Shown here: positions 8,153 to 15,870 of the stretch, in pieces
Numbering within the stretch: the stretch's first letter is position 1
How the letters are laid out: each line of letters starts with the position of its first letter
Assembly (NCBI RefSeq): GCF_016862995.1
Contig: NZ_BOOA01000005.1
Coordinates: 62,001 to 126,000 of the forward strand
Length of the DNA: 64,000 nt
Direction: 5' to 3'
Source: Acrocarpospora phusangensis
Lineage (GTDB): Bacteria > Actinomycetota > Actinomycetes > Streptosporangiales > Streptosporangiaceae
Notes under the pieces: generated by a model
The model's input: the letters and a program-made list of their open reading frames with translations, nothing else
Told to the model about the DNA's origin: nothing
Databases searched by the model: none
Position numbers and translations under genes: made by a program

Positions 8153-9109
8153 ATGCGCCGCAGGCTCGGAATCCCCCTCATCGCACTCGGGGCCTTTCTC
8201 GTCGTCCTCGCGCCACTGGTCCGCTATCCCGTCGCCGACCGCCTGGTCCAGGCGCCCGGCGACCAGTACGGCATCACCAAACTGGCCGCCGAGAACGCCA
8301 CCTACTTCAGCGTCGGCGACCTGAAGGTCCTCACCGGGAACCTGGACATCACCGTCACCACGCGCGGCGACGTCTCGCAGGCGACCGGCGACCGCGTCGT
8401 CTGGGACCAGTTCACCGCCGTCGACGACATCACCAACAACAAGCAGGGCATCTCCCTCTCCGAGTTCCGCAGCGCCTTCAACAAGTACAACGGCGTCGGC
8501 GTGAACTGCTGCAACGCCAACATCGACAAGGTGCCGGTGACCCTGGAGGGGCAGATCTACCTGTTCCCGTTCGGGGTGGAGAAGAAGACGTACAAGGTCT
8601 TCAACTCCAGCACCAAGAAGGCGTACGACGCGGTGTTCGTCGGCGAGGACACGATCGGCGGGCTCCCGGTCTACAAGTTCGAGCAGAAGGTCCCCCCGAC
8701 CGTCGTCGACACGCTGGACGCGCCCGCCTCCCTGTTCGGCATGCCGGAGACCGGCAACGTCAAGGTCGACCGGGTGTACGACGGTGTCGTGACGTACTGG
8801 GTGGAGCCCACCACCGGCGCCCCCGTGAACCAGCAGCAGCAGCGGCACGAGGTCCTGAAGACGGCCGACGGCGTGGAGCGCATGCCGGCCTTCATCGCCA
8901 CCGCGAAGTTCACCCCGGCCACCGTGGACGCGCAGGTCGCCACCGTACGGGCGAGCGCCGACCAGGTCCGGCTGATCAGGACCACCATCCCGCTGGCGTC
9001 GCTCGTCCTCGGCGTGGTGGTGCTCGCCTTCGGTGTGCTGCTGACCCGCGCACGCCGTCCCGAGGTGGAACAGGTTCCCGACGAGGCCGCACCGGAGGAA
9101 TCGGAGTAG
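8153..9109 (+). CDS. DUF3068 (PorA-like) membrane-anchored protein
   Basis: The 318-residue product is a paralogue of the 6213-7328 gene. It has an N-terminal membrane segment (about 5-25), an extracytoplasmic DUF3068 domain with VTTRGDVSQATGDRVVWDQ, a paired-cysteine motif NCCNAN shared with the TCCGAY of its neighbour, TYWVEPTTG, and a second membrane span near residues 283-303 followed by a short acidic tail. GGAGGAG sits just upstream of the ATG at 8153. Longer starts are rejected because they lack this site. Function is not established for the family; the pair with an intervening methyltransferase suggests an envelope complex. Confidence 0.82.
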   Translation: MRRRLGIPLIALGAFLVVLAPLVRYPVADRLVQAPGDQYGITKLAAENATYFSVGDLKVLTGNLDITVTTRGDVSQATGDRVVWDQFTAVDDITNNKQGISLSEFRSAFNKYNGVGVNCCNANIDKVPVTLEGQIYLFPFGVEKKTYKVFNSSTKKAYDAVFVGEDTIGGLPVYKFEQKVPPTVVDTLDAPASLFGMPETGNVKVDRVYDGVVTYWVEPTTGAPVNQQQQRHEVLKTADGVERMPAFIATAKFTPATVDAQVATVRASADQVRLIRTTIPLASLVLGVVVLAFGVLLTRARRPEVEQVPDEAAPEESE

Positions 9110-9117
9110 AACGCGTT

Positions 9118-9495
9118 TCATCGGAGCAGGGCCTGGCCGAACCGGCAGTGACCGGTTCGGCAGCCCTCCAGGCTCTCCACGGCCGCCCGCCGGGCTTCGG
9201 CCAGCTCGGCGAGCTTGGCATCGATGCGCTCCACCACCGCTTCCAGCCGCCAGCGTTCGCTCTCGCAGGTCGCCCCGCCCGCGTCGTGCGCGGCCAGCGC
9301 GTCCACCACCTCGTCCAGGGTGAAGCCCAGCTCCTGGAGACCTTTGGCGAAGCGGATGCGCTCCACCGCCGCGGCGTCGAAGACGCGGTACCCCGACGGC
9401 CTGCGCTCGGCGGCGGGCAGAACCCCGCGCCGCTCGTAGAAGCGCACCGTGTCCACGCTGACGCCCGCCTCCGCGGCGACCTGCCCGATCTTCAC
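9118..9495 (-). CDS. MerR family, metal-responsive-type regulator
   Basis: A 125-residue MerR regulator: N-terminal winged HTH (KIGQVAAEAGVSVDTVRFYERRG), a dimerisation helix, and a C-terminal cysteine cluster (CESE, then CRTGHC). Cysteines in the C-terminal region are typical of thiol-binding metal sensors such as MerR, ZntR and CueR. It is transcribed away from a small Cys-rich protein gene across a MerR-type promoter (9509-9540), so it most likely autoregulates and activates that gene on metal or thiol stress. The exact ion cannot be told from sequence. Its stop is 8 nt from the convergent DUF3068 stop. Confidence 0.85.
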   Translation of the reverse strand: MKIGQVAAEAGVSVDTVRFYERRGVLPAAERRPSGYRVFDAAAVERIRFAKGLQELGFTLDEVVDALAAHDAGGATCESERWRLEAVVERIDAKLAELAEARRAAVESLEGCRTGHCRFGQALLR

Positions 9496-9508
9496 GCGAC
9501 TTCACCTC

Positions 9509-9540
9509 TTGACTCTGGAGTATGGTCCAGACTCTAGGGT
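9509..9540 (+). promoter_or_regulatory. MerR-type promoter/operator
   Basis: TTGACT (-35, 9509-9514) and TAGGGT (-10, 9535-9540) are separated by a long 20-bp spacer containing the dyad CTGGAGTATGGTCCAG (9515-9530). An overlong spacer with a central dyad is the diagnostic design of promoters that MerR regulators untwist. It drives the 9593 gene. Confidence 0.85.
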
Positions 9541-9592
9541 CGGGACGACGGCCTCACAAGACGCCGCCGCCCCGACGAGAGAGAGTCCCGGC

Positions 9593-10030
9593 ATGGACAT
9601 CCCGCCCGCCTCCACCCCGATCGTCTGCGACATGACCACCGCCCCCGACACCCCCCAGGAGCGCCTGGACGAGTACGGCCACCTCTTCGGCCGCCACCTC
9701 GTCAGCCGGGAGAGGACCCCCCAGGGCATCCGCTTCCGCCTGCGCGCCGAACCCGGCGTCGAGGACCAGGTCCGGGACCTGGCCGCCCGCGAGAAGGCCT
9801 GCTGCGCCTTCTTCGCCTTCGACGTCACCACCGAGGGCGACCAGGTGATCTGGGACTGCGCGGTCAGCGACAACGACGCGGCCCGAGCCCTCCTCGAGGA
9901 GTACTACCTCCTCCCCGACACCGCCTCCCAAACCCCCGCCGAACTCGAAGCACGCCTGGCCACCAAGGGCCTCCACTTCCGCACCGAACCCGGCGGAACC
10001 ATCCACCAGGTGGTACACCAGCCGTCCTGA
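9593..10030 (+). CDS. Conserved protein with Cys-Cys motif, MerR-controlled
   Basis: A 145-residue soluble protein without signal peptide. It has VCDMTT near the N-terminus, RFRLRAEPGVEDQVRDLA, and the invariant-looking REKACCAFFAF motif. I recall similar proteins next to MerR genes in actinobacteria, but no biochemical role. Location behind a MerR-type promoter and the vicinal cysteines suggest thiol-mediated metal binding or reduction; this is inference. ATG at 9593 lies downstream of GAGAGAG. Alternative upstream starts would overlap the promoter and are rejected. Confidence 0.7.
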   Translation: MDIPPASTPIVCDMTTAPDTPQERLDEYGHLFGRHLVSRERTPQGIRFRLRAEPGVEDQVRDLAAREKACCAFFAFDVTTEGDQVIWDCAVSDNDAARALLEEYYLLPDTASQTPAELEARLATKGLHFRTEPGGTIHQVVHQPS

Positions 10031-10033
10031 CCG

Positions 10034-10798
10034 TCAGGCGGCGGTCATGCCGCCGTCGATGGCCAGTGCGGCTCCGGTGATGAATTTGGCCTCGTCGCTC
10101 AGCAGGAACGCGGCCAAAGCGGCGACCTCCTCCGGCTGGGCGATCCGCCCGACCGGGTGCATCGCCTCGGCCGCGCGCAGGGACTCCTCCGGCGTCGGCC
10201 CCATGTTGGCCCGCAGCAGCGGGGTGTCCACACCGCCGGTGATCAGGGCGTTGACCCGTACGCCGGCCGCGGCCGTTTCGAGCGCGGCCGAGCGGGTGAG
10301 CCCGACCACGCCGTGTTTGGCGGCGCTGTAGGCGGCCATCGTCGCCTGCCCGGTGACGGCGGCGACGGACGCGTTGTTCACGATCGCGCCGCCGCCGCTC
10401 GCCCGGAGGGCGGGAATCTGGTGCTTGAGGCCGTAGAAGACGCTGCTGAGGTTGAGCGCCAGCTCGGCATTCCAGGCGTCGCCGTCCACGCCGGTCACCG
10501 CGCCGACCGCGGTGGCGGCGCCGACGTTGTTGAACACGCCGTCGAGCCGGCCGTACCGGCTCACCGCCTGCCGGACCAGTTCGGCCACCTCGGCTTCCAC
10601 GGTCACATCGGCGGGAACGAACGTGGCCTCGCCTCCGGCGGCGCGCAGCCGGGCCACCAGCGCGTCGCCGGCCTCCTTGCCCCGGGCGGCCAGGACGACC
10701 TTCGCGCCCTCGGCCGCGACCCTCTCGGCGGCGGCCCGGCCCATGCCGGAGGTGGCGCCGGTGATCAGGATGACCTTCTCTGCGAAACGTGCGGACAT
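10034..10798 (-). CDS. SDR family NAD(P)-dependent oxidoreductase
   Basis: A classical 254-residue short-chain dehydrogenase/reductase. The dinucleotide-binding motif TGATSGMG is at about residues 14-21, followed by NNVGA, the active-site YSAAK and a terminal IDGGMTAA as in FabG-like enzymes. The catalytic Ser region reads NNASVAA. It is divergent from an HxlR regulator at 10989, a common arrangement in which the HxlR protein represses the oxidoreductase until an aldehyde or quinone signal appears. Substrate is unknown; many SDRs of this kind reduce ketones or oxidise secondary alcohols. Confidence 0.87.
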   Translation of the reverse strand: MSARFAEKVILITGATSGMGRAAAERVAAEGAKVVLAARGKEAGDALVARLRAAGGEATFVPADVTVEAEVAELVRQAVSRYGRLDGVFNNVGAATAVGAVTGVDGDAWNAELALNLSSVFYGLKHQIPALRASGGGAIVNNASVAAVTGQATMAAYSAAKHGVVGLTRSAALETAAAGVRVNALITGGVDTPLLRANMGPTPEESLRAAEAMHPVGRIAQPEEVAALAAFLLSDEAKFITGAALAIDGGMTAA

Positions 10799-10856
10799 GA
10801 CTACTCCTTAATCAGACGAGCGCCGCATCCACGGCAACTCCTAGATGGTTCCTGTT

Positions 10857-10981
10857 GGATACCTGCTACGAGAACCAAACTTCGCACCGATGCGGCGGGC
10901 GCGGAAGAGAGCACTTCAACGTGCTCAGGTATCACCGGGGGAACCGTTACGGCAGGTAGAGACTGGTATCCCTCGTATACT
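10857..10981. promoter_or_regulatory. Divergent SDR/HxlR control region
   Basis: The 190-bp gap holds GGATACC at 10857-10863 and GGTATC at 10928-10933 and 10965-10970. A TATACT at 10976-10981 ends 7 bp before the HxlR ATG, so that mRNA may be leaderless. The repeated half-sites are candidates for HxlR binding. Confidence 0.4.
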
Positions 10982-10988
10982 GCGGGGC

Positions 10989-11414
10989 ATGGCGCACCCC
11001 ATCGCAGACGTCGAGGACACCGCATTCGAGGCGTGCGACGAGGGGCGCGCTCTGGTCCGGGACGTGCTCGAACGGGTCGGCGACAAGTGGTCGGTGGTCG
11101 TCATCTGCCAGCTGGCCGACACCACCCGGCGCTTCAACGAGCTGCGCCGGATGAGCGAGCCCATCACCCAGCGCATGCTCAGCGCGACCCTGCGCGGGCT
11201 GGAACGGGACGGCCTGGTGACCAGGACGGTGCACGACACCAAGCCCCCGCGGGTCGACTACGCGCTGACCCCGCGCGGGTTCAGCCTCCTTGAGGTCGTC
11301 CGCGCCCTGGCCGGATGGGCGGAGGCCAACGCCGCTGGAATCGTGCACGCGCGGACCGCCTTCGACGCCCGCGGCCTGGGGGCAAGCGATCTTCGCCGGG
11401 GTCCGGCCGCGTAG
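10989..11414 (+). CDS. HxlR family transcriptional regulator
   Basis: The 141-residue product carries a single HxlR winged HTH: DVLERVGDKWSVVVI, RRFNELRRMSEPITQRMLSATLRGLE and VDYALTPRG are the family hallmarks. HxlR proteins sense electrophiles or aldehydes, some through a conserved cysteine; here an N-terminal FEACDEG supplies one. The ATG at 10989 was preferred to longer frames because homology begins soon after it and a -10-like TATACT lies 7 bp upstream. The divergent SDR is the probable target. Confidence 0.87.
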   Translation: MAHPIADVEDTAFEACDEGRALVRDVLERVGDKWSVVVICQLADTTRRFNELRRMSEPITQRMLSATLRGLERDGLVTRTVHDTKPPRVDYALTPRGFSLLEVVRALAGWAEANAAGIVHARTAFDARGLGASDLRRGPAA

Positions 11415-11494
11415 TCGTACCAGCCGGAGCTGCGGCTGCTTTGACCGTTTGACGGACAGTGGTCCGCTTGGCGGAATTGTTTCCGGCTTGAGTC

Positions 11495-11553
11495 TTGACA
11501 TTACTCATGCGTGAGCGCAGATTGTGATCTGCGCAACGTCCGTCTAACGGACG
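11495..11553 (+). promoter_or_regulatory. Promoter region of the LIV-type operon with two perfect palindromes
   Basis: The 260-bp gap before the binding-protein gene holds TTGACA (11495-11500), GCGCAGATTGTGATCTGCGC (11515-11534, 8-bp arms, 4-bp loop) and CGTCCGTCTAACGGACG (11537-11553, 7-bp arms, 3-bp loop). The -10 is not clear. The rest of the gap shows no gene. Confidence 0.5.
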
Positions 11554-11674
11554 ATTGTCCGCCGCAAGAGGCCTCGGCTTCCGGAGGCTGCCCTGCCGAC
11601 GACCGCCGGCGCCTGGACCGGGCCGTCCCGAGCCGTCCCGAGGTCCGCACCCCCCAACGAAAGGTCATATCGAG

Positions 11675-12928
11675 ATGCGCAGGCGCTCCTTATCTGTCAT
11701 CGGCGCCGTCCTGGCGCTCGGCGTCGCGGCCGCGGGATGCGGCAGCGGCTCGGGCTCCGGCGAGAGCGGCGACAAGCCCATCGTGGTCGGCTCCACTCTC
11801 TCCCTGACCGGCGCGTTCGCCGCGACCGGCCAGATCCACAAGATCGCCGGTGAGACGTTCGTGGACCGGCTCAACGCGAACGGCGGCCTGCTGGGCCGCA
11901 AGGTCGAGTGGAAGGTCGTCGACGACCAGTCCGACCAGGCCAAGGTCAGCCAGCTCTACGAGCGCCTGATCAGCCAGGACCGGGTCGACCTCATCATCGG
12001 CCCGTACGCGACGCCGAACATCCTGTCGGCGATGGCCGTCGCCCAGCGGCACTCGTACGTGATGCCCCAGCACACCGCCGTGCTCGCCCCGCAGCTGACC
12101 TACGAGTGCCAGTTCCCGGCCTGGTCGATCAGCCCCACCCCGAACAGCTTCATCCCCAACCAGCTGTTCGACGCGATGGCCTCGCTGCCCACCCCGCCCA
12201 AGCGCATCGCGGTGCTGACCAGCCAGAGCGGATCGGCCGCCTTCGTCTCCGACGGCTTCGCCGACGACAAGGCCGGCGTGCTGAGCATCGCCAAGGAGCG
12301 CGGCCTGGAGGTCGTGGCCGACGTGCACTACCCGCCGACCACCACCGACTGGGCGCCCATCGCCACCCAGGTCCGCGACGCCGACCCCGACCTGGTCATC
12401 AACAACGGGCTCGGCGTGGACGCGGCCAACATCCTGCAGGCGATGGCCCAGCTCAACTACCGGCCGAAGCAGATGTTCGGGCTGTTCCCCGCCCCCGGGC
12501 CGCTGCTGGCGCTCGGCGACGCGTCCGAGGGCATGCTGTCGGTCTCGATGTTCGAGCCGAACAAGCCGACGCTCGACAAGCTCGGCCCCGAGGCCACCGA
12601 GATCACCGCCGAGTTCACCAAGCGCGCGACGGCGGCGAAGCTGCCGTACACGGTCTTCGAGACGCAGGCCGCGGCCTCCTGGAACGCCTGGGAGATCCTC
12701 ACCGGCGCGGTCACGGCCAGCGGCGGGACGGACCAGCGGAAGATGTGCGACACGCTCCACCAGAAGGGCGCCGACACGACCTTCAGCGGGCACCTGACCT
12801 TCGACCCGAAGGTGCACAACTTCTGGCCCACCACGCAGACCCTCAAGCAGATCCAGGACGGCGACTGGGTCACGGTGTGGCCGGCCGACCGGGCCGCCGC
12901 GCCGCTGCGGGGCCCCAGCAGCTCCTGA
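11675..12928 (+). CDS. ABC transporter substrate-binding lipoprotein, branched-chain amino acid type
   Basis: The 417-residue precursor starts with basic residues and a hydrophobic stretch ending in the lipobox VAAAGC, so it is a lipid-anchored binding protein. The mature part is a Peripla_BP_6 (LivK-like) domain: GSTLSLTGAFAATGQ, VDDQSDQAKVSQLYE and LIIGPYATPN are typical. The family binds amino acids but also amides, urea and aromatic acids, so the true ligand is open. It begins a four-gene importer operon and is separated from the permease gene by a strong hairpin, which would let it be made in excess. Confidence 0.88.
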   Translation: MRRRSLSVIGAVLALGVAAAGCGSGSGSGESGDKPIVVGSTLSLTGAFAATGQIHKIAGETFVDRLNANGGLLGRKVEWKVVDDQSDQAKVSQLYERLISQDRVDLIIGPYATPNILSAMAVAQRHSYVMPQHTAVLAPQLTYECQFPAWSISPTPNSFIPNQLFDAMASLPTPPKRIAVLTSQSGSAAFVSDGFADDKAGVLSIAKERGLEVVADVHYPPTTTDWAPIATQVRDADPDLVINNGLGVDAANILQAMAQLNYRPKQMFGLFPAPGPLLALGDASEGMLSVSMFEPNKPTLDKLGPEATEITAEFTKRATAAKLPYTVFETQAAASWNAWEILTGAVTASGGTDQRKMCDTLHQKGADTTFSGHLTFDPKVHNFWPTTQTLKQIQDGDWVTVWPADRAAAPLRGPSSS

Positions 12929-12945
12929 CCACCACCCCGCAGACT

Positions 12946-12986
12946 GCCGCCGGGTACGCGGTCCCCACCACCGCGTACCCGGCGGC
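12946..12986 (+). terminator. Strong stem-loop between binding-protein and permease genes
   Basis: Two perfectly complementary 17-nt arms (12946-12962 and 12970-12986) enclose a 7-nt loop CCCCACC. There is no U-tract, so it may be a partial terminator or an mRNA 3'-end stabiliser that raises binding-protein level relative to the membrane genes. Confidence 0.7.
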
Positions 12987-12990
12987 CACG

Positions 12991-13035
12991 GCATTCACGG
13001 CATTCACGGCATTCACGGCATTCACGGCATTCACG
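12991..13035 (+). repeat. Five perfect 9-bp tandem repeats GCATTCACG
   Basis: GCATTCACG is repeated five times without error directly after the hairpin, 59 bp before the permease start. The following GCTTTCCACG is a degenerate sixth unit. Copy number is likely to vary by slippage. Confidence 0.95.
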
Positions 13036-13093
13036 GCTTTCCACGAAAGGCCGCGCACCCGCGGCGACGATCCGACCCGAGGCGACCCCCCGT

Positions 13094-13963
13094 ATGAACG
13101 TAATCCAGGCCATTCTCACCGGAGCGCTGATCGGTGGCCTGTACGCCCTCATGGCCACCGGCCTCTCGGTGATCTGGGGCGTACTGCGCATCATCAACCT
13201 GGCCCATTTCGGGCTGATCCTGATCGGCGCGTACCTGACCTTCCAGGTGGCCACCTCCTGGCATCTCGACCCGATCCTGACGCTGGTGATCAGCGTGCCG
13301 GCCATGTTCGTCGCCGGCGCCGCGATCCAGTGGCTGTTCGACCGGCTGCGGCTCACCGAGTTCAACTCGCTGCTGGTCAGCTTCGGGCTGCTGATCATCA
13401 TCATCCAGGTGACGAGCAACATCTGGACCGCTGACTTCCAGCGCATGTCCGCCGACGTCAACCCGTACGCCACGCTGTCGGTGGCGGTCGGCAGGCTGGT
13501 CTTCCCGGTCACCACGCTGGTCGCCTTCGGGCTGGCCGCGCTGGTGGTGCTGGGGGCCCATCTGGTGCTGCGCCGTACGTTCGCGGGGCGGGCGATGCGG
13601 GCGATCGCGCAGGACCGGGCGGTGGCCGGAGCGTTCGGGGTCGACCATCGGCGGCTCAGCGTGCTGCTCGGCGGGGTGGTCGGGGCCACGGCCGCCCTGG
13701 CCGGCATGGTCTTCGCCCTCTCGAACGCGCTGACCCCCGAGACCGCGTTCGAGTGGTTCGGCACCGTCTTCGCGGTGGTCATCCTCGGCGGGATCGGCGA
13801 GGTGGTGGGCACGTTCGCGGCCGGGGTCCTGGTCGGCGTGCTGTCCGGCGTGGTCTCCGCGGTGTGGTCGCCGGCGACCGCGCCGTTCGTGCTGTTCTCG
13901 GCGATCATCCTGGCGCTGCTGGTACGCCCGCAGGGCCTGTTCGCGGTGGGAGGAGCCCGATGA
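13094..13963 (+). CDS. Branched-chain amino acid-type ABC transporter permease (LivH-like)
   Basis: A 289-residue inner-membrane permease with about eight hydrophobic segments. The LivH N-terminus is clear: GLYALMATGLSVIWGVLRIINLAHF, then in the second half RAIAQDRAVAGAFGVDHRR, the cytoplasmic coupling helix facing the ATPase, and VILGGIGEVVGTFAAG. It pairs with the permease half of the next gene. The ATG at 13094 opens directly on the first membrane helix. Its stop overlaps the next ATG (ATGA, 13960-13963). Confidence 0.92.
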   Translation: MNVIQAILTGALIGGLYALMATGLSVIWGVLRIINLAHFGLILIGAYLTFQVATSWHLDPILTLVISVPAMFVAGAAIQWLFDRLRLTEFNSLLVSFGLLIIIIQVTSNIWTADFQRMSADVNPYATLSVAVGRLVFPVTTLVAFGLAALVVLGAHLVLRRTFAGRAMRAIAQDRAVAGAFGVDHRRLSVLLGGVVGATAALAGMVFALSNALTPETAFEWFGTVFAVVILGGIGEVVGTFAAGVLVGVLSGVVSAVWSPATAPFVLFSAIILALLVRPQGLFAVGGAR

Positions 13964-15870
13964 TCCGCCGAGGTGGCGCCGGGCTGCTGGCGGCGTTCCT
14001 GGTGCTGGCCGCGGTCGGCGCGTTCAGCGACCAGCTCGGCCTGCCGTCCTTCTATCTCATCCTGCTCGGCTCGATCTGCTTCTGGATCGCGCAGGCGACC
14101 AGCTGGAACATCCTGTCCGGCTACAGCGGCTACTTCAGCTTCGGCCAGGCCGCGTACGTCGGCGTCGGCGCGTACACGACGGCCGTGCTGACCGGGCGGC
14201 ACGGCGTCGACTTCTTCCTGACCGTCCCGCTCGCCGCCCTCCTGTGCGGACTGCTGGCGCTCGGCGTGGGCGCGGTCGCGTTCCGGCTGGGCTCGCTGCG
14301 CGGCGAGATCTTCGCCCTGCTGACCCTGGCCGTGCCGTTCATCCTCGCCGCGTTCGCCCGCATCAACGCGTCGATCGACGGCGGGCAGGGCAACACCGTC
14401 CCGATCCCGGAGGCGGCGGACTCCTTCGGCTCGCCGCAGCAGTTCCAGTACCTGCTCGCCCTGGCCGTCGCGGCCGTCGCGGTCGCCGTCGCGTACGGCA
14501 TCCAGCACGGCCGGACCGGCTCCGCGCTCGCGGCCATCCGTGACGCGGAGGACGTGGCCGAGGTGCTGGGCGTGGCAACCTTCCGCTACAAGATGCTGGC
14601 GATGCTGATCAGCGGCGTGCTCGGCGGGGTGGCCGGCAGCGTGTTCGCGCTGCAGATCGGCTTCGTCACCGTGGAGAGCGTCTTCAACCTGACCATCCCG
14701 CTGTTCGTCATCGTGATGGCGGTGCTGGGCGGCCGTACCCACTGGCTCGGCCCGGTGATCGGCGCGGTGCTCATCGTCACCCTCCAGGACCGGCTCTCCA
14801 CCTACGGCCTGGACGCCTGGAACTCGATCATCCTCGGCGCCGTGCTCGCGGTGCTGGTCGCGTTCTCCCCGGACGGCCTGTACGCCCGGCTGCGGGCCCG
14901 CCCGCTGATCGCCCTGGGAACTCTGGTCGTGGTCACCGGAGTGCTCGGCGTGCTCAACGTCTGGGGCGAGACGCTCGACTGGCTGGTCGCCGGGATGCTC
15001 GCGGCCAGCCTGCTGGCGATCGTCCTGGGTTCGCGGCGGACCACCGCGGCCCCTCGGGCCGAAGCGGACGAACCCGCCGTCGAGGACGAACCGGAGGTCG
15101 TGGTCTCCGAGCCCGGGGAGCGCGTCGCCGTCGAACCCGGCAAGGTGCTCATCGAGTGCCGCCAGGTGGCCCGCTACTTCGGCGGCGTGCACGCGCTGGA
15201 GGACGTCACGCTGGACATCCGCGAGGGCGAGCTGGTGGGCCTGGTCGGCCCGAACGGATCGGGCAAGACGACCCTGGTCAACCTGCTCTCCGGCGCGTTC
15301 CGCCCCACCCGCGGGGAGCTCCGTGTCGACGGGCGGGACATCACCCGGCTGGCCCCGCACCAGATCGCCCACGTCGGAATGGCCCGCACCTACCAGATCC
15401 CCCGGCCGTTCGACTCGATGACGGTACGCGACAACGTGGCCATGGCCATCATGTTCGGCCGGGAGCCGCTGCCGCTCAGGCAGGCCAGGCCCATCGCCGA
15501 ACGGCATCTCGCCACGGTCGCGCTGGACCACCTGGCGGACGCGTACCCGGCGAGCCTCAACCTGCATCAGCGGCAGCTGCTGGAGATGGCCCGCGCGATC
15601 GCCTCCAGCCCGAAGGTGCTGCTGCTGGACGAGGCGCTGGCCGGGCTCAACCCGGCCGAGGTCGACAACGCGGTCCGGGTGGTCCGCCGGATCCACGAGA
15701 GCGGCATCACCATCGTCATCGTCGAACACCTGCTCCGGGTCCTCAACCAGCTGGCCACCCGGCTGGTCGTGCTCGACCGCGGCAGCTGCCTGGCCGACGG
15801 CGACCCGCGGACCGTGCTCAACGACCCCGACGTCATCCGTGTCTACCTGGGGAGACAAGCCCATGTCTGA
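13960..15870 (+). CDS. Fused LivM-type permease and LivG-type ATPase
   Basis: The 636-residue protein joins a LivM permease (residues 1-360, about ten membrane segments, with SGYSGYFSFGQAAYVGVGAY) to a LivG ATPase (397-636) through an acidic linker of about 35 residues. The ATPase has Walker A GPNGSGKTT (430-438), Walker B VLLLDE (553-558) and switch His in IVEHLL. The signature loop is unusual: LNLHQRQ in place of the LS.GQ.R consensus. Because LivF lies next, the importer has one fused and one free ATPase. The ATG overlaps the LivH stop. Confidence 0.9.
   Translation: MIRRGGAGLLAAFLVLAAVGAFSDQLGLPSFYLILLGSICFWIAQATSWNILSGYSGYFSFGQAAYVGVGAYTTAVLTGRHGVDFFLTVPLAALLCGLLALGVGAVAFRLGSLRGEIFALLTLAVPFILAAFARINASIDGGQGNTVPIPEAADSFGSPQQFQYLLALAVAAVAVAVAYGIQHGRTGSALAAIRDAEDVAEVLGVATFRYKMLAMLISGVLGGVAGSVFALQIGFVTVESVFNLTIPLFVIVMAVLGGRTHWLGPVIGAVLIVTLQDRLSTYGLDAWNSIILGAVLAVLVAFSPDGLYARLRARPLIALGTLVVVTGVLGVLNVWGETLDWLVAGMLAASLLAIVLGSRRTTAAPRAEADEPAVEDEPEVVVSEPGERVAVEPGKVLIECRQVARYFGGVHALEDVTLDIREGELVGLVGPNGSGKTTLVNLLSGAFRPTRGELRVDGRDITRLAPHQIAHVGMARTYQIPRPFDSMTVRDNVAMAIMFGREPLPLRQARPIAERHLATVALDHLADAYPASLNLHQRQLLEMARAIASSPKVLLLDEALAGLNPAEVDNAVRVVRRIHESGITIVIVEHLLRVLNQLATRLVVLDRGSCLADGDPRTVLNDPDVIRVYLGRQAHV

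Noticed and set aside
12991-13035. Short repeat array considered as a CRISPR.
   Set aside because: Units are 9 bp, head to tail, with no spacers and no cas genes nearby.
12457-15864. A 1135-codon open frame on the minus strand across the LIV operon.
   Set aside because: It is antisense to four well-conserved transporter genes; composition is low-complexity Arg/Gly/Ala/His typical of opposite-strand frames in high-GC DNA, with no recognisable domain.
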